This document shows, one piece after another, positions 43,904-52,232 of a stretch of DNA of 64,000 nucleotides (position 1 is its first letter; the number at the start of each line of letters is the position of its first letter). The DNA is taken from contig PHEH01000001.1 in the NCBI GenBank assembly GCA_002841155.1, positions 124,001 through 188,000 on the forward strand, in the 5' to 3' direction. Below the pieces are notes generated by a model that saw nothing but the letters and a program-made list of their open reading frames with translations, was not told where the DNA came from and ran no database searches. This DNA comes from Alphaproteobacteria bacterium HGW-Alphaproteobacteria-18 (GTDB taxonomy: Bacteria; Pseudomonadota; Alphaproteobacteria; Caulobacterales; Hyphomonadaceae). The translations under genes were made by a program, and so were the position numbers.

Positions 43904-45742
43904 CTAGAACGGAAAGATCCACGGCGTCATTACGACCGAGACTACCAGTGCGACCAGGGCGAAGGGCGTTCCCACCCTGATGAAATCCATAAATGTGTAT
44001 TTGCCTGGTCCCACCACCAACGTGTTCACAGGGGAGGAGACCGGGGTCATGAACGCGGCAGAGGCCGCGAGCGCCACCGTCATCGCGAACGGATAGGGCG
44101 ACACCCCAAGTGCGTCTGCGACTGTCAGCGCGATGGGGGCCATCAGCACTGCTGTCGCCGTGTTGGAAATGAACAGGCTGAATATGGCGGTCGTGATGAA
44201 GATGGCCGCCAGCGCCACGCGGGGGCTGGCCTCGCCCGTCGCCGCCAGCAGGCCCTGCGCAGCGAGGTCTACCCCGCCGGTCTTCTGTAGGGCGATGGAG
44301 AAGGGTAGCATCCCCACGATCAGGACCAGGCTCTGCCAGTGGATCGACCGGTAGGCGGCGTTGAGGTTGACGCACGCGAACAGGCCCATCAGCAGGCAGG
44401 CGATCAGCGCGGCCTGGACATTCGGGATCACGCCCCAGACCATCAGGACGATCATCACCCCGAGGCTGAGCAGTGCGAAAGGGGCGCGGGAGGCTGCAGG
44501 CGGTGCTTCGTCGAACTCTGTGGGCAGGTTGAGAACGATCATCTCCCGCGCGTCGTCAAGCGCCCGGATTGCCCGCCACGGTCCGATGACAAGCAATGTG
44601 TCGCCCAGCTCCAGCTCGGTGTTCAGGATATTGCCTTCAACGGCTTCCCGCCCGCGCTTGAGACCGATGACGGTGACATCGTGCCGGGAGCGGAACCGCG
44701 TTCCGATCACTGTTCGCCCGATCAATGGCGACGGGTCGGGGACCATCACCTCTGCCATGCCGATGTCCTGGGCGTGGTCTGAAAAATAGGCGCCCGCCAG
44801 GATCTGCCGTTCCAATCCGTAATCCCGCGCAATTGCATCAATGTCCGGCGCGCGCCCGGAGAGATCGAGCAGAAGGATGTCCCCCGCGCCCAGTTCGCTG
44901 GAGGCGCGCGGCTGGATCAGCCGCCTGGAGAATCGCCAGCCGCGTTCGATTGCCAGGATATTTACGCCTGCGCCCCCGCGCAGGTCCATTTCCCCGATTG
45001 TCCGGCCCACGAGCGGGGAGGCGGGCTTTACCCGGAGGCGATGCTCGCGGCCGGCCAGCCGGTATTCCTCGACCCAGTCGGACAGGCGGGGGCGGGCTGG
45101 CGGCGGGGCCGGCGGGGTTTCCCCAGGCTTTGGCGCCGGCACAAGCCAGCGCCGGGCGAACAGCATGTAGCCTACCGCCAGGATGAGGATCGGTATCCCG
45201 AAGGGTGTGAAGCTGAAGAAATGAAACCCGTCATGCCCCCGGCGGACAAGTTCTGCATGGATGACCAGGTTGGGGGCTGTGGCCACCAGTGTCATCATTC
45301 CGCTGATCAGCGCTGCCATGGAAAGCGGCATCATCAGCCGCCCCGGCGCGATGCCGGAATTGGCGGCAATGCGCAGCACCACGGGGATGAAGATCGCGAC
45401 CACGCCGGTCGAACTCATGATCGAGCCGACGAGCGCCACGATGATCATCAGCAGCGTGATCAGCCGCGCTTCGCTCCGCCCCGCTTTTGCGACCAGCCAG
45501 TCCCCCAGCCGCTGCGCGACACCGGTGCGGACCAGGCCTTCGCCGATCACGAAGAGGGCGGCGATCAGAATGATATTCGGGTCGGCGAATCCGGCCAACG
45601 CCTCGTTCATGGTGATCACGCCGGTCATGGGCAGGGCGGTGATCATGATCAACGCGACCGCGTCCATGCGCGGCCGGTTCATGGCGAACATAATGATTGC
45701 CGCAGCCAGAAGGCCGAGCACGAGAGCCAGATCGAGGGTCAT
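43904..45742 (-). CDS. SLC13-type permease with two TrkA-C (RCK_C) domains
   Basis: A 612-residue sodium/anion symporter-like protein. Two membrane halves (about 1-200 and 415-612) flank a cytoplasmic insert with two RCK_C modules: SPLVGRTIGEMDLRGGAGVNILAIERG and SPLIGRTVIGTRFRSRHDVTVIGLKRG, each ending in an acidic GD-xLLL strand. Membrane motifs such as NPNIILIAALFVIGEGL-like and SSTGVVAIFIPVV, and late SNTATAVLMAPIAL, fit the SLC13/CitM-type superfamily; similar proteins carry sulfate, dicarboxylates or other anions. Sulfate is attractive given the sulfatases 10 kb away, but that is speculation. Single gene downstream of nothing on its strand. Confidence 0.82.
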   Translation of the reverse strand: MTLDLALVLGLLAAAIIMFAMNRPRMDAVALIMITALPMTGVITMNEALAGFADPNIILIAALFVIGEGLVRTGVAQRLGDWLVAKAGRSEARLITLLMIIVALVGSIMSSTGVVAIFIPVVLRIAANSGIAPGRLMMPLSMAALISGMMTLVATAPNLVIHAELVRRGHDGFHFFSFTPFGIPILILAVGYMLFARRWLVPAPKPGETPPAPPPARPRLSDWVEEYRLAGREHRLRVKPASPLVGRTIGEMDLRGGAGVNILAIERGWRFSRRLIQPRASSELGAGDILLLDLSGRAPDIDAIARDYGLERQILAGAYFSDHAQDIGMAEVMVPDPSPLIGRTVIGTRFRSRHDVTVIGLKRGREAVEGNILNTELELGDTLLVIGPWRAIRALDDAREMIVLNLPTEFDEAPPAASRAPFALLSLGVMIVLMVWGVIPNVQAALIACLLMGLFACVNLNAAYRSIHWQSLVLIVGMLPFSIALQKTGGVDLAAQGLLAATGEASPRVALAAIFITTAIFSLFISNTATAVLMAPIALTVADALGVSPYPFAMTVALAASAAFMTPVSSPVNTLVVGPGKYTFMDFIRVGTPFALVALVVSVVMTPWIFPF

Positions 45743-45836
45743 GCCGGCAGGTTAAGCGCGCTGGCCCGGACTCGGAACCCCCAAACCGGCGACACCTGTG
45801 CATGGCCAATGATGGGCGCGGATCACGCCATCGCCG

Positions 45837-46409
45837 TCACTCCCTCGGGAGAGACCATTCACCTTCGCCCAGATGGCGCTGCATCATTACGGTGTCTTCC
45901 CACTGGCCGAATTTCAGGCCGACAGCTTTCAGCGTGCCGACATTGCTGAACCCCAGGCTCCGGTGAAGGGCCATGCAGGCTTCGTTGCGGCTGGTGCCCA
46001 TCACTGCCAGCATCTGCCGCCAGGGACCAGCCTCACACCGTGCGATCAACTGCGAGAGAAGCGCGCTGCCCACGCCGCGCCCGCCAAACGCTTCGCTGAC
46101 ATAGATCGAATCCTCGACCGTGTAGCGATAGGCGGGGCGGCTGCGATAGGGCGAGGCATAACAGAAGCCGACCACATGACCGTCCGCCTCCGCCACCAGG
46201 AAGGGCAGGTTGCCCGCCAGCACATTGGCCCGCCGCATCTTCATCTCGGGAACGGAGGGGGGCACCTCTTCAAAGGTCGCCGGACTGGTCAGGACGTAAT
46301 ATGCATAGATGGCCTGAATGGCTTCCATATCGGCATCGTCGGCATCGCGGACAGTGAAGGCGGCGTCGGGCCAGCCCGTCGAGGTATCGGATTTCAGCGC
46401 GTATCCCAT
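45837..46409 (-). CDS. GNAT acetyltransferase, phosphinothricin-acetyltransferase-like
   Basis: A 190-residue N-acetyltransferase similar to PAT/YncA. FTVRDADDADMEAIQAIYAYYVLTSPATFEEVPPS is the family's N-terminus, RYTVEDSIYVSEAFGGRGVGSALLSQLI the acetyl-CoA site, and MGTSRNEACMALHRSLGFSNVGTLKAVGLKFGQWEDTV the C-terminal block. Such enzymes acetylate methionine sulfone/sulfoximine or related small amines; the true substrate is unknown. I take MGYALKSDTS at 46409 as start because the family profile begins there and GGAG precedes it; the open frame upstream carries no recognisable domain. The 216 bases before the LysR gene hold no clear feature. Confidence 0.82.
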   Translation of the reverse strand: MGYALKSDTSTGWPDAAFTVRDADDADMEAIQAIYAYYVLTSPATFEEVPPSVPEMKMRRANVLAGNLPFLVAEADGHVVGFCYASPYRSRPAYRYTVEDSIYVSEAFGGRGVGSALLSQLIARCEAGPWRQMLAVMGTSRNEACMALHRSLGFSNVGTLKAVGLKFGQWEDTVMMQRHLGEGEWSLPRE

Positions 46410-46625
46410 GGGGTCTCCAGCTGGGGTGTTCAGTTTCCCCAGAGTGAGCCCAGACTGTGGCCCCAAAGCAACATTCCCGTGCGCAGGGAGGGAGAACCCT
46501 GCGCCCCATCCCGTTTTTTGAGCAGAGACTTGCGTGAAAACGCGTTCTCCGGGCAAAGGCACGGAAAGTCGGGATTTTTCATGTGTAGGTAATTTAAAGG
46601 AAGCGGCGCGCGGCGACACGCCCGT

Positions 46626-47540
46626 TCAGCGCTCCGGCAGCAGGCGCGCCTCCAGCAGAGTGGTAAGCCAGTCGGCAAATACCTGCAATCTGTGAGACAG
46701 ATGACGGCGGTGGGGATAGAGCAGCGTGATCGGCATAGGCCGGCACCTGAACGCCGGCAGGATTTCCACAAGCTCGCCAGAGGCCAGGTGGGCCTGAACA
46801 TCATAGGCGGGCACCTGGATCAGGCCGAGCCCGGCGAGGCAGCAAGCGATGTATCCTTCCGCGCTGTTCACGGTTACGCGCGCCGGCAAAGACAGGGTTC
46901 TCAACGCGCCGTCTTCGAGCCAGTCCCAGCTTTCGGTCCGCCCGGTGGTCGGCGATGCATAGCATACCGCCAGATGGCCATCTGCCAGATCGGCAGGCGT
47001 GCGCGGCGTGCCATAGCGCGCGAGATAGGCGCGGCTGGCGACGTTCACCAGCGGCAGCAGTCCGATATTGCGCGCGATGAGCCCCGAATCTGGAAGCTCC
47101 CCGATCCGGATGGCGCAGTCCACATTCTCACCGATCAGGTCTACCGCCCGGTCCGTCATGCCAATCTGAAGGTCGATGGCCGGATAGCGTTCCAGAAAGT
47201 CAGGCAGGGCCGGCGCCACGATCAGCCGTCCGATCCGTCCCGGCATATCGACGGCAAGCCGCCCGGCCGGCGCGCTGCTGCCATCGCGCTGGAACAGGGC
47301 GTCGAGTTCTTCGCTGTCTTCGATCAGCCTCAGGCAGCGCTCATAAAAGGCCAGTCCATCCTGAGTGGGCGACACCTTCCGCGTGGTGCGGCTGAGAAGG
47401 CGTGTTCCAAGGCGCGCTTCCAGCGTCGCGATGGCCGTCGAAACCGTTGAGCGCGGCACGTTCAGCGTCACGGCGGCCTTGGTGAAGCTTCCCGCTTCCA
47501 CAACGCGGACAAGCACGCGGTAAAGGTCGATCCGGTCCAT
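46626..47540 (-). CDS. LysR-family transcriptional regulator
   Basis: A 304-residue regulator. The N-terminal winged helix-turn-helix reads VVEAGSFTKAAVTLNVPRSTVSTAIATLEARLGTRLLSRTTRKVSPTQDG (first stretch about 13-30), and the periplasmic-binding-like effector domain begins at GRLAVDMPGRIGRLIVAP. It belongs to the CrgA/DsdC-like branch (RTTR, F-YERC). Divergent from the SDR gene with 113 bases between, so it probably regulates that gene. The start MDRIDLYR at 47540 is chosen by alignment; an ATG five codons earlier is possible. Confidence 0.9.
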   Translation of the reverse strand: MDRIDLYRVLVRVVEAGSFTKAAVTLNVPRSTVSTAIATLEARLGTRLLSRTTRKVSPTQDGLAFYERCLRLIEDSEELDALFQRDGSSAPAGRLAVDMPGRIGRLIVAPALPDFLERYPAIDLQIGMTDRAVDLIGENVDCAIRIGELPDSGLIARNIGLLPLVNVASRAYLARYGTPRTPADLADGHLAVCYASPTTGRTESWDWLEDGALRTLSLPARVTVNSAEGYIACCLAGLGLIQVPAYDVQAHLASGELVEILPAFRCRPMPITLLYPHRRHLSHRLQVFADWLTTLLEARLLPER

Positions 47541-47566
47541 TCTGCCCACGCCCATTGTTCGTAGTA

Positions 47567-47585
47567 TTCGACAACTGAAGTCGAA
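47567..47585. promoter_or_regulatory. Candidate LysR operator
   Basis: TTCGAC-AACTGAA-GTCGAA is a perfect 6-bp inverted repeat with a 7-base spacer, 26 bases before the LysR start and 68 before the SDR start, in the expected place for LysR autoregulation and activation. Confidence 0.55.
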
Positions 47586-47653
47586 AGAGCGTGATTTATA
47601 TCAGATAATCCGCCGGATACATCTCTCCCATCGACAAAGAAGGAGACGACCCG

Positions 47654-48427
47654 ATGACAGCCAACAGCCTTTCCGGAAAAACCGTCCTGATTGCTGGCGG
47701 CGCCAAGAACCTTGGCGGCCTGCTCGCGACAGACTTCGCCAGGCAAGGCGCAAAAGCCGTCGCGGTCCATTATAACAGCGTGTCTGCGGCGGCCGATGCG
47801 GAGAAGACGCTGAAAGAGATCCGCGAGCACGGGGCGCAGGCCTTTGCCTTCCGGGCAGACCTCACCACAGCGGGCGCGATGGAGAAACTCTTTGCCGACG
47901 CAAAGGCCGCGATGGGTAGCATCGACATTGCCATCAACACCGTCGGCAAGGTGCTTAAAAAACCGATGCTGGAGGTCAGCGAAGCCGAGTTTGACGAGAT
48001 GGATGCGGTCAACAACAAGTCCGCCTTCTTCTTTCTCAAGGAGTGCGGCCGGCATGTCAGCGACAGTGGCAAGGTCTGCACCCTCGTCACGTCACTGCTC
48101 GGGGCGTTCACGCCGTTCTATTCCAGCTATGCCGGCACCAAGGCGCCCGTGGAGCATTACACCCGCGCCGCGGCCAAGGAGTTTGGCGAGCGCGGTATCT
48201 CAGTGACCGCAGTCGGTCCCGGCCCGATGGACACGCCCTTCTTCTACGGCCAGGAAACGCCTGAAGCACAGGCCTACCACAAAACCGCCGCCGCCCTTTC
48301 AGGCTTCTCGAAGACGGGCCTCACCGACATCGAAGACATCGTCCCCTATATCCGCTTCCTCGTTACCGAGGGCTGGTGGATGACGGGGCAGACCATCCTG
48401 GTGAATGGCGGGTATACGACGAAATAG
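47654..48427 (+). CDS. Short-chain dehydrogenase/reductase (SDR)
   Basis: A 257-residue NAD(P)-dependent oxidoreductase with Rossmann fold. The cofactor loop is AGGAKNLGG (14-22) in place of TGxxxGxG. Asp69 in FRADL binds the adenine side. The catalytic set is Ser147, Tyr159-x3-Lys163 (YAGTK). The usual NNAG is NTVG (95-98). The C-terminal MTGQTILVNGGY is typical of classical SDRs. The ribosome site AAGGAGAC stands before the ATG. Probably controlled by the divergent LysR protein; the substrate is not evident. Confidence 0.9.
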   Translation: MTANSLSGKTVLIAGGAKNLGGLLATDFARQGAKAVAVHYNSVSAAADAEKTLKEIREHGAQAFAFRADLTTAGAMEKLFADAKAAMGSIDIAINTVGKVLKKPMLEVSEAEFDEMDAVNNKSAFFFLKECGRHVSDSGKVCTLVTSLLGAFTPFYSSYAGTKAPVEHYTRAAAKEFGERGISVTAVGPGPMDTPFFYGQETPEAQAYHKTAAALSGFSKTGLTDIEDIVPYIRFLVTEGWWMTGQTILVNGGYTTK

Positions 48428-48443
48428 TATGTATGCGGCCTAA

Positions 48444-48480
48444 ATACAGAAGGGCGGCCTTTGTGGGCGCTCTTCTGTAT
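48444..48480. terminator. Long hairpin between convergent SDR and phosphatase genes
   Basis: ATACAGAAGGGCG (48444-48456) pairs with CGCTCTTCTGTAT (48468-48480) over 13 bp with one G-T pair, leaving an 11-base loop. No long T run follows on either strand, so it may be a terminator or an RNA-stabilising structure. Confidence 0.55.
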
Positions 48481-48540
48481 CCATCTCTGCTGGTCGGGAC
48501 TGCCGATTTCCGGAGTCAGGTTGCGCTCTGCTCACCTGGA

Positions 48541-49401
48541 TTATTCTGAGAAGGGCGGAGGGCTGCATATAGGTGTTGTGGCATCAGGTGCCGGAGCGCT
48601 TTCGATTTCGATACGGGCCAGGGCCATCTGGTCTACGAAGACGGGATCCGCCTGAAGCCGGGCGAAAGTTGCCGCGCCCATTATCCGCCCCGCATCGACA
48701 TCGCTCTGCCAGTGCACGCCGCATACGACGCGGCTCTGTCCGAATTCATATCCGCGCTGCACAAGAGCATCAGCCCGGTCGGGGGCGAGGCTTGCCAGGA
48801 TCAGGCCCCATGTCCACCCAAGCGCAGCGTGGCCAGAGGGGTAGGAGCCGTCACTGGCCAGCATTTCCTCTGCTTCAGGAACGCACGTGTCTTCCGCCAT
48901 CAGGGCGAAGGGACGGGTGCGCTGATACAGTTCTTTTGCGGCGTAGGTAGACCGGCCTGCGTCAGCGAGTGTCCGGCGCAGGATCGTGTTCAGGTGAGGC
49001 GTGGTTTCGTCGGAGATCACGACGCCGAGAACGCAGGAGAATGACTGCGCGGCAGCGGGAAATTTCAGATCATTGTCCGCATGCGCCATCGCCCATCTGT
49101 CTGTATCGCGAAAGGCGCGTGTGGCCGTGTGAACTTCGCGGTCTGCGGCTTCGCGGGCGGAACCGGGTTTTGGTGGCGGCGGCAGGAGCGCTGCGCTGTC
49201 GGGAAGAGTCTCCGGGGCAAGATAGCCTGCAAGGTATCCTGATCCGGGACGCAATTCGCCGATCACGTGAGGATCTGTAGGGGGGGCAATCACCGCCGCT
49301 GCCACTGGCTGGGGCGCCGCGTCCGTGTGCGGCGCTGTCATCTGGCAGCTGGTGGAAAGGAGCAGCGCCAATGCCGCTGCGATATAGCCCGATCGGGTCA
49401 T
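48541..49401 (-). CDS. Class A non-specific acid phosphatase (PAP2 superfamily), lipoprotein
   Basis: A 286-residue periplasmic phosphomonoesterase of the PhoN/PhoC type. All three PAP2 signature blocks are present: K156-x6-R163-P164 (KELYQRTRP), P-S-G-H at 188-191, and S223-R-x5-H230-x3-D234. The N-terminus has a lipoprotein signal (LLLSTSC, Cys19) rather than the usual cleavable peptide. It would release phosphate from organic esters outside the inner membrane. Convergent with the SDR gene. Confidence 0.9.
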   Translation of the reverse strand: MTRSGYIAAALALLLSTSCQMTAPHTDAAPQPVAAAVIAPPTDPHVIGELRPGSGYLAGYLAPETLPDSAALLPPPPKPGSAREAADREVHTATRAFRDTDRWAMAHADNDLKFPAAAQSFSCVLGVVISDETTPHLNTILRRTLADAGRSTYAAKELYQRTRPFALMAEDTCVPEAEEMLASDGSYPSGHAALGWTWGLILASLAPDRADALVQRGYEFGQSRVVCGVHWQSDVDAGRIMGAATFARLQADPVFVDQMALARIEIESAPAPDATTPICSPPPFSE

Positions 49402-49702
49402 TTCGGTTTCCTCGCATCGACAGGAAGGTGTGTATGGTGGAAGTCAGATTCCTACAGAGTATGGCTCGCGTGTCTTGCAGGATTTGGGCGGGCAGGTCAC
49501 CACTCTGCTGAAGGCGCGTGGATCGCCATACCAGGTATAAAGGGCATTCAGCGTGAGCTGAGGCGTGCCGAAGAGACCGCTGGAAAAGCTCAAGCGCGCT
49601 TAGAGTATGGTGCGCCTCAGGGCGTCTGAAATCCCCTCTCCGAAAGAGATCAGACACAATGCCTCACTTGAAAGAGCGGCCATTCCGCGAGATCGACAGT
49701 CC
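49402..49702. other. 301-base intergenic region, divergent promoters expected
   Basis: Lies between the phosphatase and DUF2946 genes, which point away from each other. I see no Fur, Pho or other clear operator and no supported gene. An in-frame ATG at 49607 could extend the DUF2946 protein by 32 residues. Confidence 0.4.
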
Positions 49703-50101
49703 ATGTGGGGTATCTGGAACACGTTCCTGGTCCGTCTTGTAGCGGGCATTCTGGTTGTTGCGCATCTGGCAACCCCCTTTGCCCATGCAGCACAAATGCG
49801 CATGTCCGACGATCCGCTTGCCTTGGTATGCGCGATGCCGGGCATGTCGGAATCCAAGCCTGTTGGCGGTGAGCTGAGGGCTTTACTCGACGAGAAGCAA
49901 CAGGGAGATGCAGACGACCCTGGCATGTTTAAATGCGCATTCTGCGTACTTCTGCATGCCTATGCCATCCCACCGGCGCCTTCGGTTGATCTGGTTATTC
50001 CGGTTGCCGCAGGTGTATTTCTTCCTGCCTATGTCCGTGTCGTCGCCAGCCGGAGTGCTGGGCCGGCACTTGGCGCGCGTGGGCCGCCGTCCTTTCGCTA
50101 G
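49703..50101 (+). CDS. DUF2946-like membrane/exported protein
   Basis: A 132-residue protein. An N-terminal helix LVRLVAGILVVAHLATPFAHA, a middle with MFKCAFCVLLHAYAIPP and the end ARGPPSFR fit DUF2946, whose members carry a CxxC pair and precede TonB receptor and PepSY genes in copper- or iron-linked loci. A role in periplasmic metal handling is likely but unproven. The ATG at 49703 is preferred by length and signal sequence. The TonB receptor starts 80 bases downstream. Confidence 0.65.
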   Translation: MWGIWNTFLVRLVAGILVVAHLATPFAHAAQMRMSDDPLALVCAMPGMSESKPVGGELRALLDEKQQGDADDPGMFKCAFCVLLHAYAIPPAPSVDLVIPVAAGVFLPAYVRVVASRSAGPALGARGPPSFR

Positions 50102-50181
50102 AGACTGAAAACAGCCGCGTTGGCCAGGCCAGCGCTTCTCGCCGTTTGATCGGCACCCAGTTGAAATAGCGACGTCCAACC

Positions 50182-52230
50182 ATGAAATTCTCACTCCTGA
50201 GCCGGCGCTTCGCCGGCTGCGCGCTTGCCGTGCTCTCCCTCAATTTGCCTGCGATTGCCGAAGAGGCTGCCAATGTTGAAGCCGAGGCCCGGCTCGATAC
50301 CGTGACTGTGCTAGGCGATGATACGAATATTGCTAACCCGGTCCGTCTTCCGGTATCTGCGCGCATCAGCTCGCAGACCCTCACGGCCGAAGACATTGTC
50401 CGTATCCAGCCCGCAGATGTCTTCGACCTGTTGAATGTCGGCACCGGCGTATTCACAACGACAACCGGGAAGAAAGCACCATCAAACCTCAATATTCGGG
50501 GCGATGGCAATTTCGTGTTTGTCATCGACGGCGCCTATATGCCGTCCTTCCTCGCCTCGCGCGTATTGAAGACGTTGCCGGTGATCGCTATCGAGGAAGT
50601 CCGTATCGTGCGCTCTTCCACGGCCCTCACACTTTCGCCGCTGGTTGGTTTAGTGTCGCCCTCTGGCGCGCCGAATAACGGTTTCATCGTTGTGCGCACA
50701 CGTCAGCCCAGAGAAACCGAGCGCCTGGCGCGAGCCTTTGTCGGCGAGCACGATACCTATGAAGCCGGACTCCGCCTCGGAACCACTTTCGATGTTGGCG
50801 GCGGGGAAGGCTACGTCAACGGGGTCGCCTCGTATGCGACGACGGAAGGTCCGGAGGGGATGAACCTGTTCCGGGACTCGCGCTCGGTTGCCGCCCGTGC
50901 CGGGTATGCCGGAGACCGGCTCAAGCTCGATGCCTCCCTCATCCAGACATGGGCCGAGTTTGGATATCAACGCTCCACTCAGAAACTGCGCGATTCCACG
51001 TACAATGCCCGCTGGACGATGGACCCGCTGGATACGATGACCGTGTCACTGAACGGCGAGTTCCAATGGAACGATACCAACACGACGATTGCGACGGTCG
51101 CCCATACGGCGAGTGACGGCAAGTTCCGTCAGGCGAGCTATGTCACACCCGCCGTTACGGTGCTCGACAATGACAACAAGCTGACCAATTTCAACCTGCG
51201 CCACACGATCAGCCTGGGCGGTACAAAGATCACGGGCGGCGGCGACTTTGTCAGCTGGCACACGCCGACTGGCCAGTTTTATTACGAAGGAATCGAGCGC
51301 GAGGAAGAGGTGTTCGGCTACTTCCTTCAGGCCGAGCAGTCCCTGTTCGATGATAAGCTGAATCTCGATATTGGGGGCAGGATTGATCAGGTCACGATTG
51401 TAACCGGTATTGACTATTACCTCGCTGGGCGAGGCCCGACGAACCCGGTCACGATTACCGATCGAAAATTGCCAGAGGCCGAATTCCTCTCCGCAGGCGC
51501 GAGCTATGAACTGGCGCAGGATTGGCTTCTGAACGTTCGTTATGGCTACTCTTCCCAAGGTGCCCGGCAGGATGTGACGCCGTTCCCGGATGTGGTGCTT
51601 GAAGGCGAAACACGGGAGAAGTTCGAAATAGGTTTTGAAGGCAGGGTCAATGACTGGCTGCGCCCCTCGCTCAACTATTTCCAGGTCGAGACGACGAACG
51701 AAGCGGCGCCGCGGGATTATGTGACGGTCGGAGGAGTCCAGACTGCCCGCTATGATAACGCCGACAGCAAGCGGACAGGCGCTGAAGTGGTAGTGTCGGG
51801 TGACTGGACGTTGAGCGGGGGCGCTGGTGGGTACAGGGTCAGCGCGACGCACTATTTCGATGTGCTCGATCCTTCCGGCCTCATTGCCCGCACGCAGCCT
51901 GATACGGTGGCGGAAATCCAGCTGCGCCAGGACATTGGCAAATGGTCGGCTGCGCTGCTCGGGAAGTATGTCGAGGAGTATGAGTCAAACGCCTTCGGCC
52001 GCTGCACGCTGCCTGGCGGCGAGTGTTCGCCGGCCATGACGCCAGCCTACCTGCCGATCGGCGACTATTCTACGCTCGACTTCACGCTCTCGCGCGATGT
52101 CACTCTGGCTGATGTCGACATGAAGTTCACCGTCTCCGCCCGGAACCTCACAGACGAAAAATATGAAACGTCGCTCGGATATCCGAACGCCGGCCGTATG
52201 CTCGGTATCGAACTTCTGGCGGGCTTCTGA
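50182..52230 (+). CDS. TonB-dependent outer membrane receptor
   Basis: A 682-residue receptor with a signal peptide (ending PAIA), a TonB-box-like LDTVTVLGD, a plug domain with SNLNIRGDGNFVFVIDGAYMP and IEEVRIVRSSTALTLSPLVG, and a barrel ending LLAGF. Its ligand is probably a metal chelate given DUF2946 and PepSY neighbours. It belongs to a different branch from the Fur-controlled receptor at 12629, and no Fur box was found upstream. The PepSY gene starts 2 bases after its stop. Confidence 0.9.
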   Translation: MKFSLLSRRFAGCALAVLSLNLPAIAEEAANVEAEARLDTVTVLGDDTNIANPVRLPVSARISSQTLTAEDIVRIQPADVFDLLNVGTGVFTTTTGKKAPSNLNIRGDGNFVFVIDGAYMPSFLASRVLKTLPVIAIEEVRIVRSSTALTLSPLVGLVSPSGAPNNGFIVVRTRQPRETERLARAFVGEHDTYEAGLRLGTTFDVGGGEGYVNGVASYATTEGPEGMNLFRDSRSVAARAGYAGDRLKLDASLIQTWAEFGYQRSTQKLRDSTYNARWTMDPLDTMTVSLNGEFQWNDTNTTIATVAHTASDGKFRQASYVTPAVTVLDNDNKLTNFNLRHTISLGGTKITGGGDFVSWHTPTGQFYYEGIEREEEVFGYFLQAEQSLFDDKLNLDIGGRIDQVTIVTGIDYYLAGRGPTNPVTITDRKLPEAEFLSAGASYELAQDWLLNVRYGYSSQGARQDVTPFPDVVLEGETREKFEIGFEGRVNDWLRPSLNYFQVETTNEAAPRDYVTVGGVQTARYDNADSKRTGAEVVVSGDWTLSGGAGGYRVSATHYFDVLDPSGLIARTQPDTVAEIQLRQDIGKWSAALLGKYVEEYESNAFGRCTLPGGECSPAMTPAYLPIGDYSTLDFTLSRDVTLADVDMKFTVSARNLTDEKYETSLGYPNAGRMLGIELLAGF

Positions 52231-52232
52231 TC

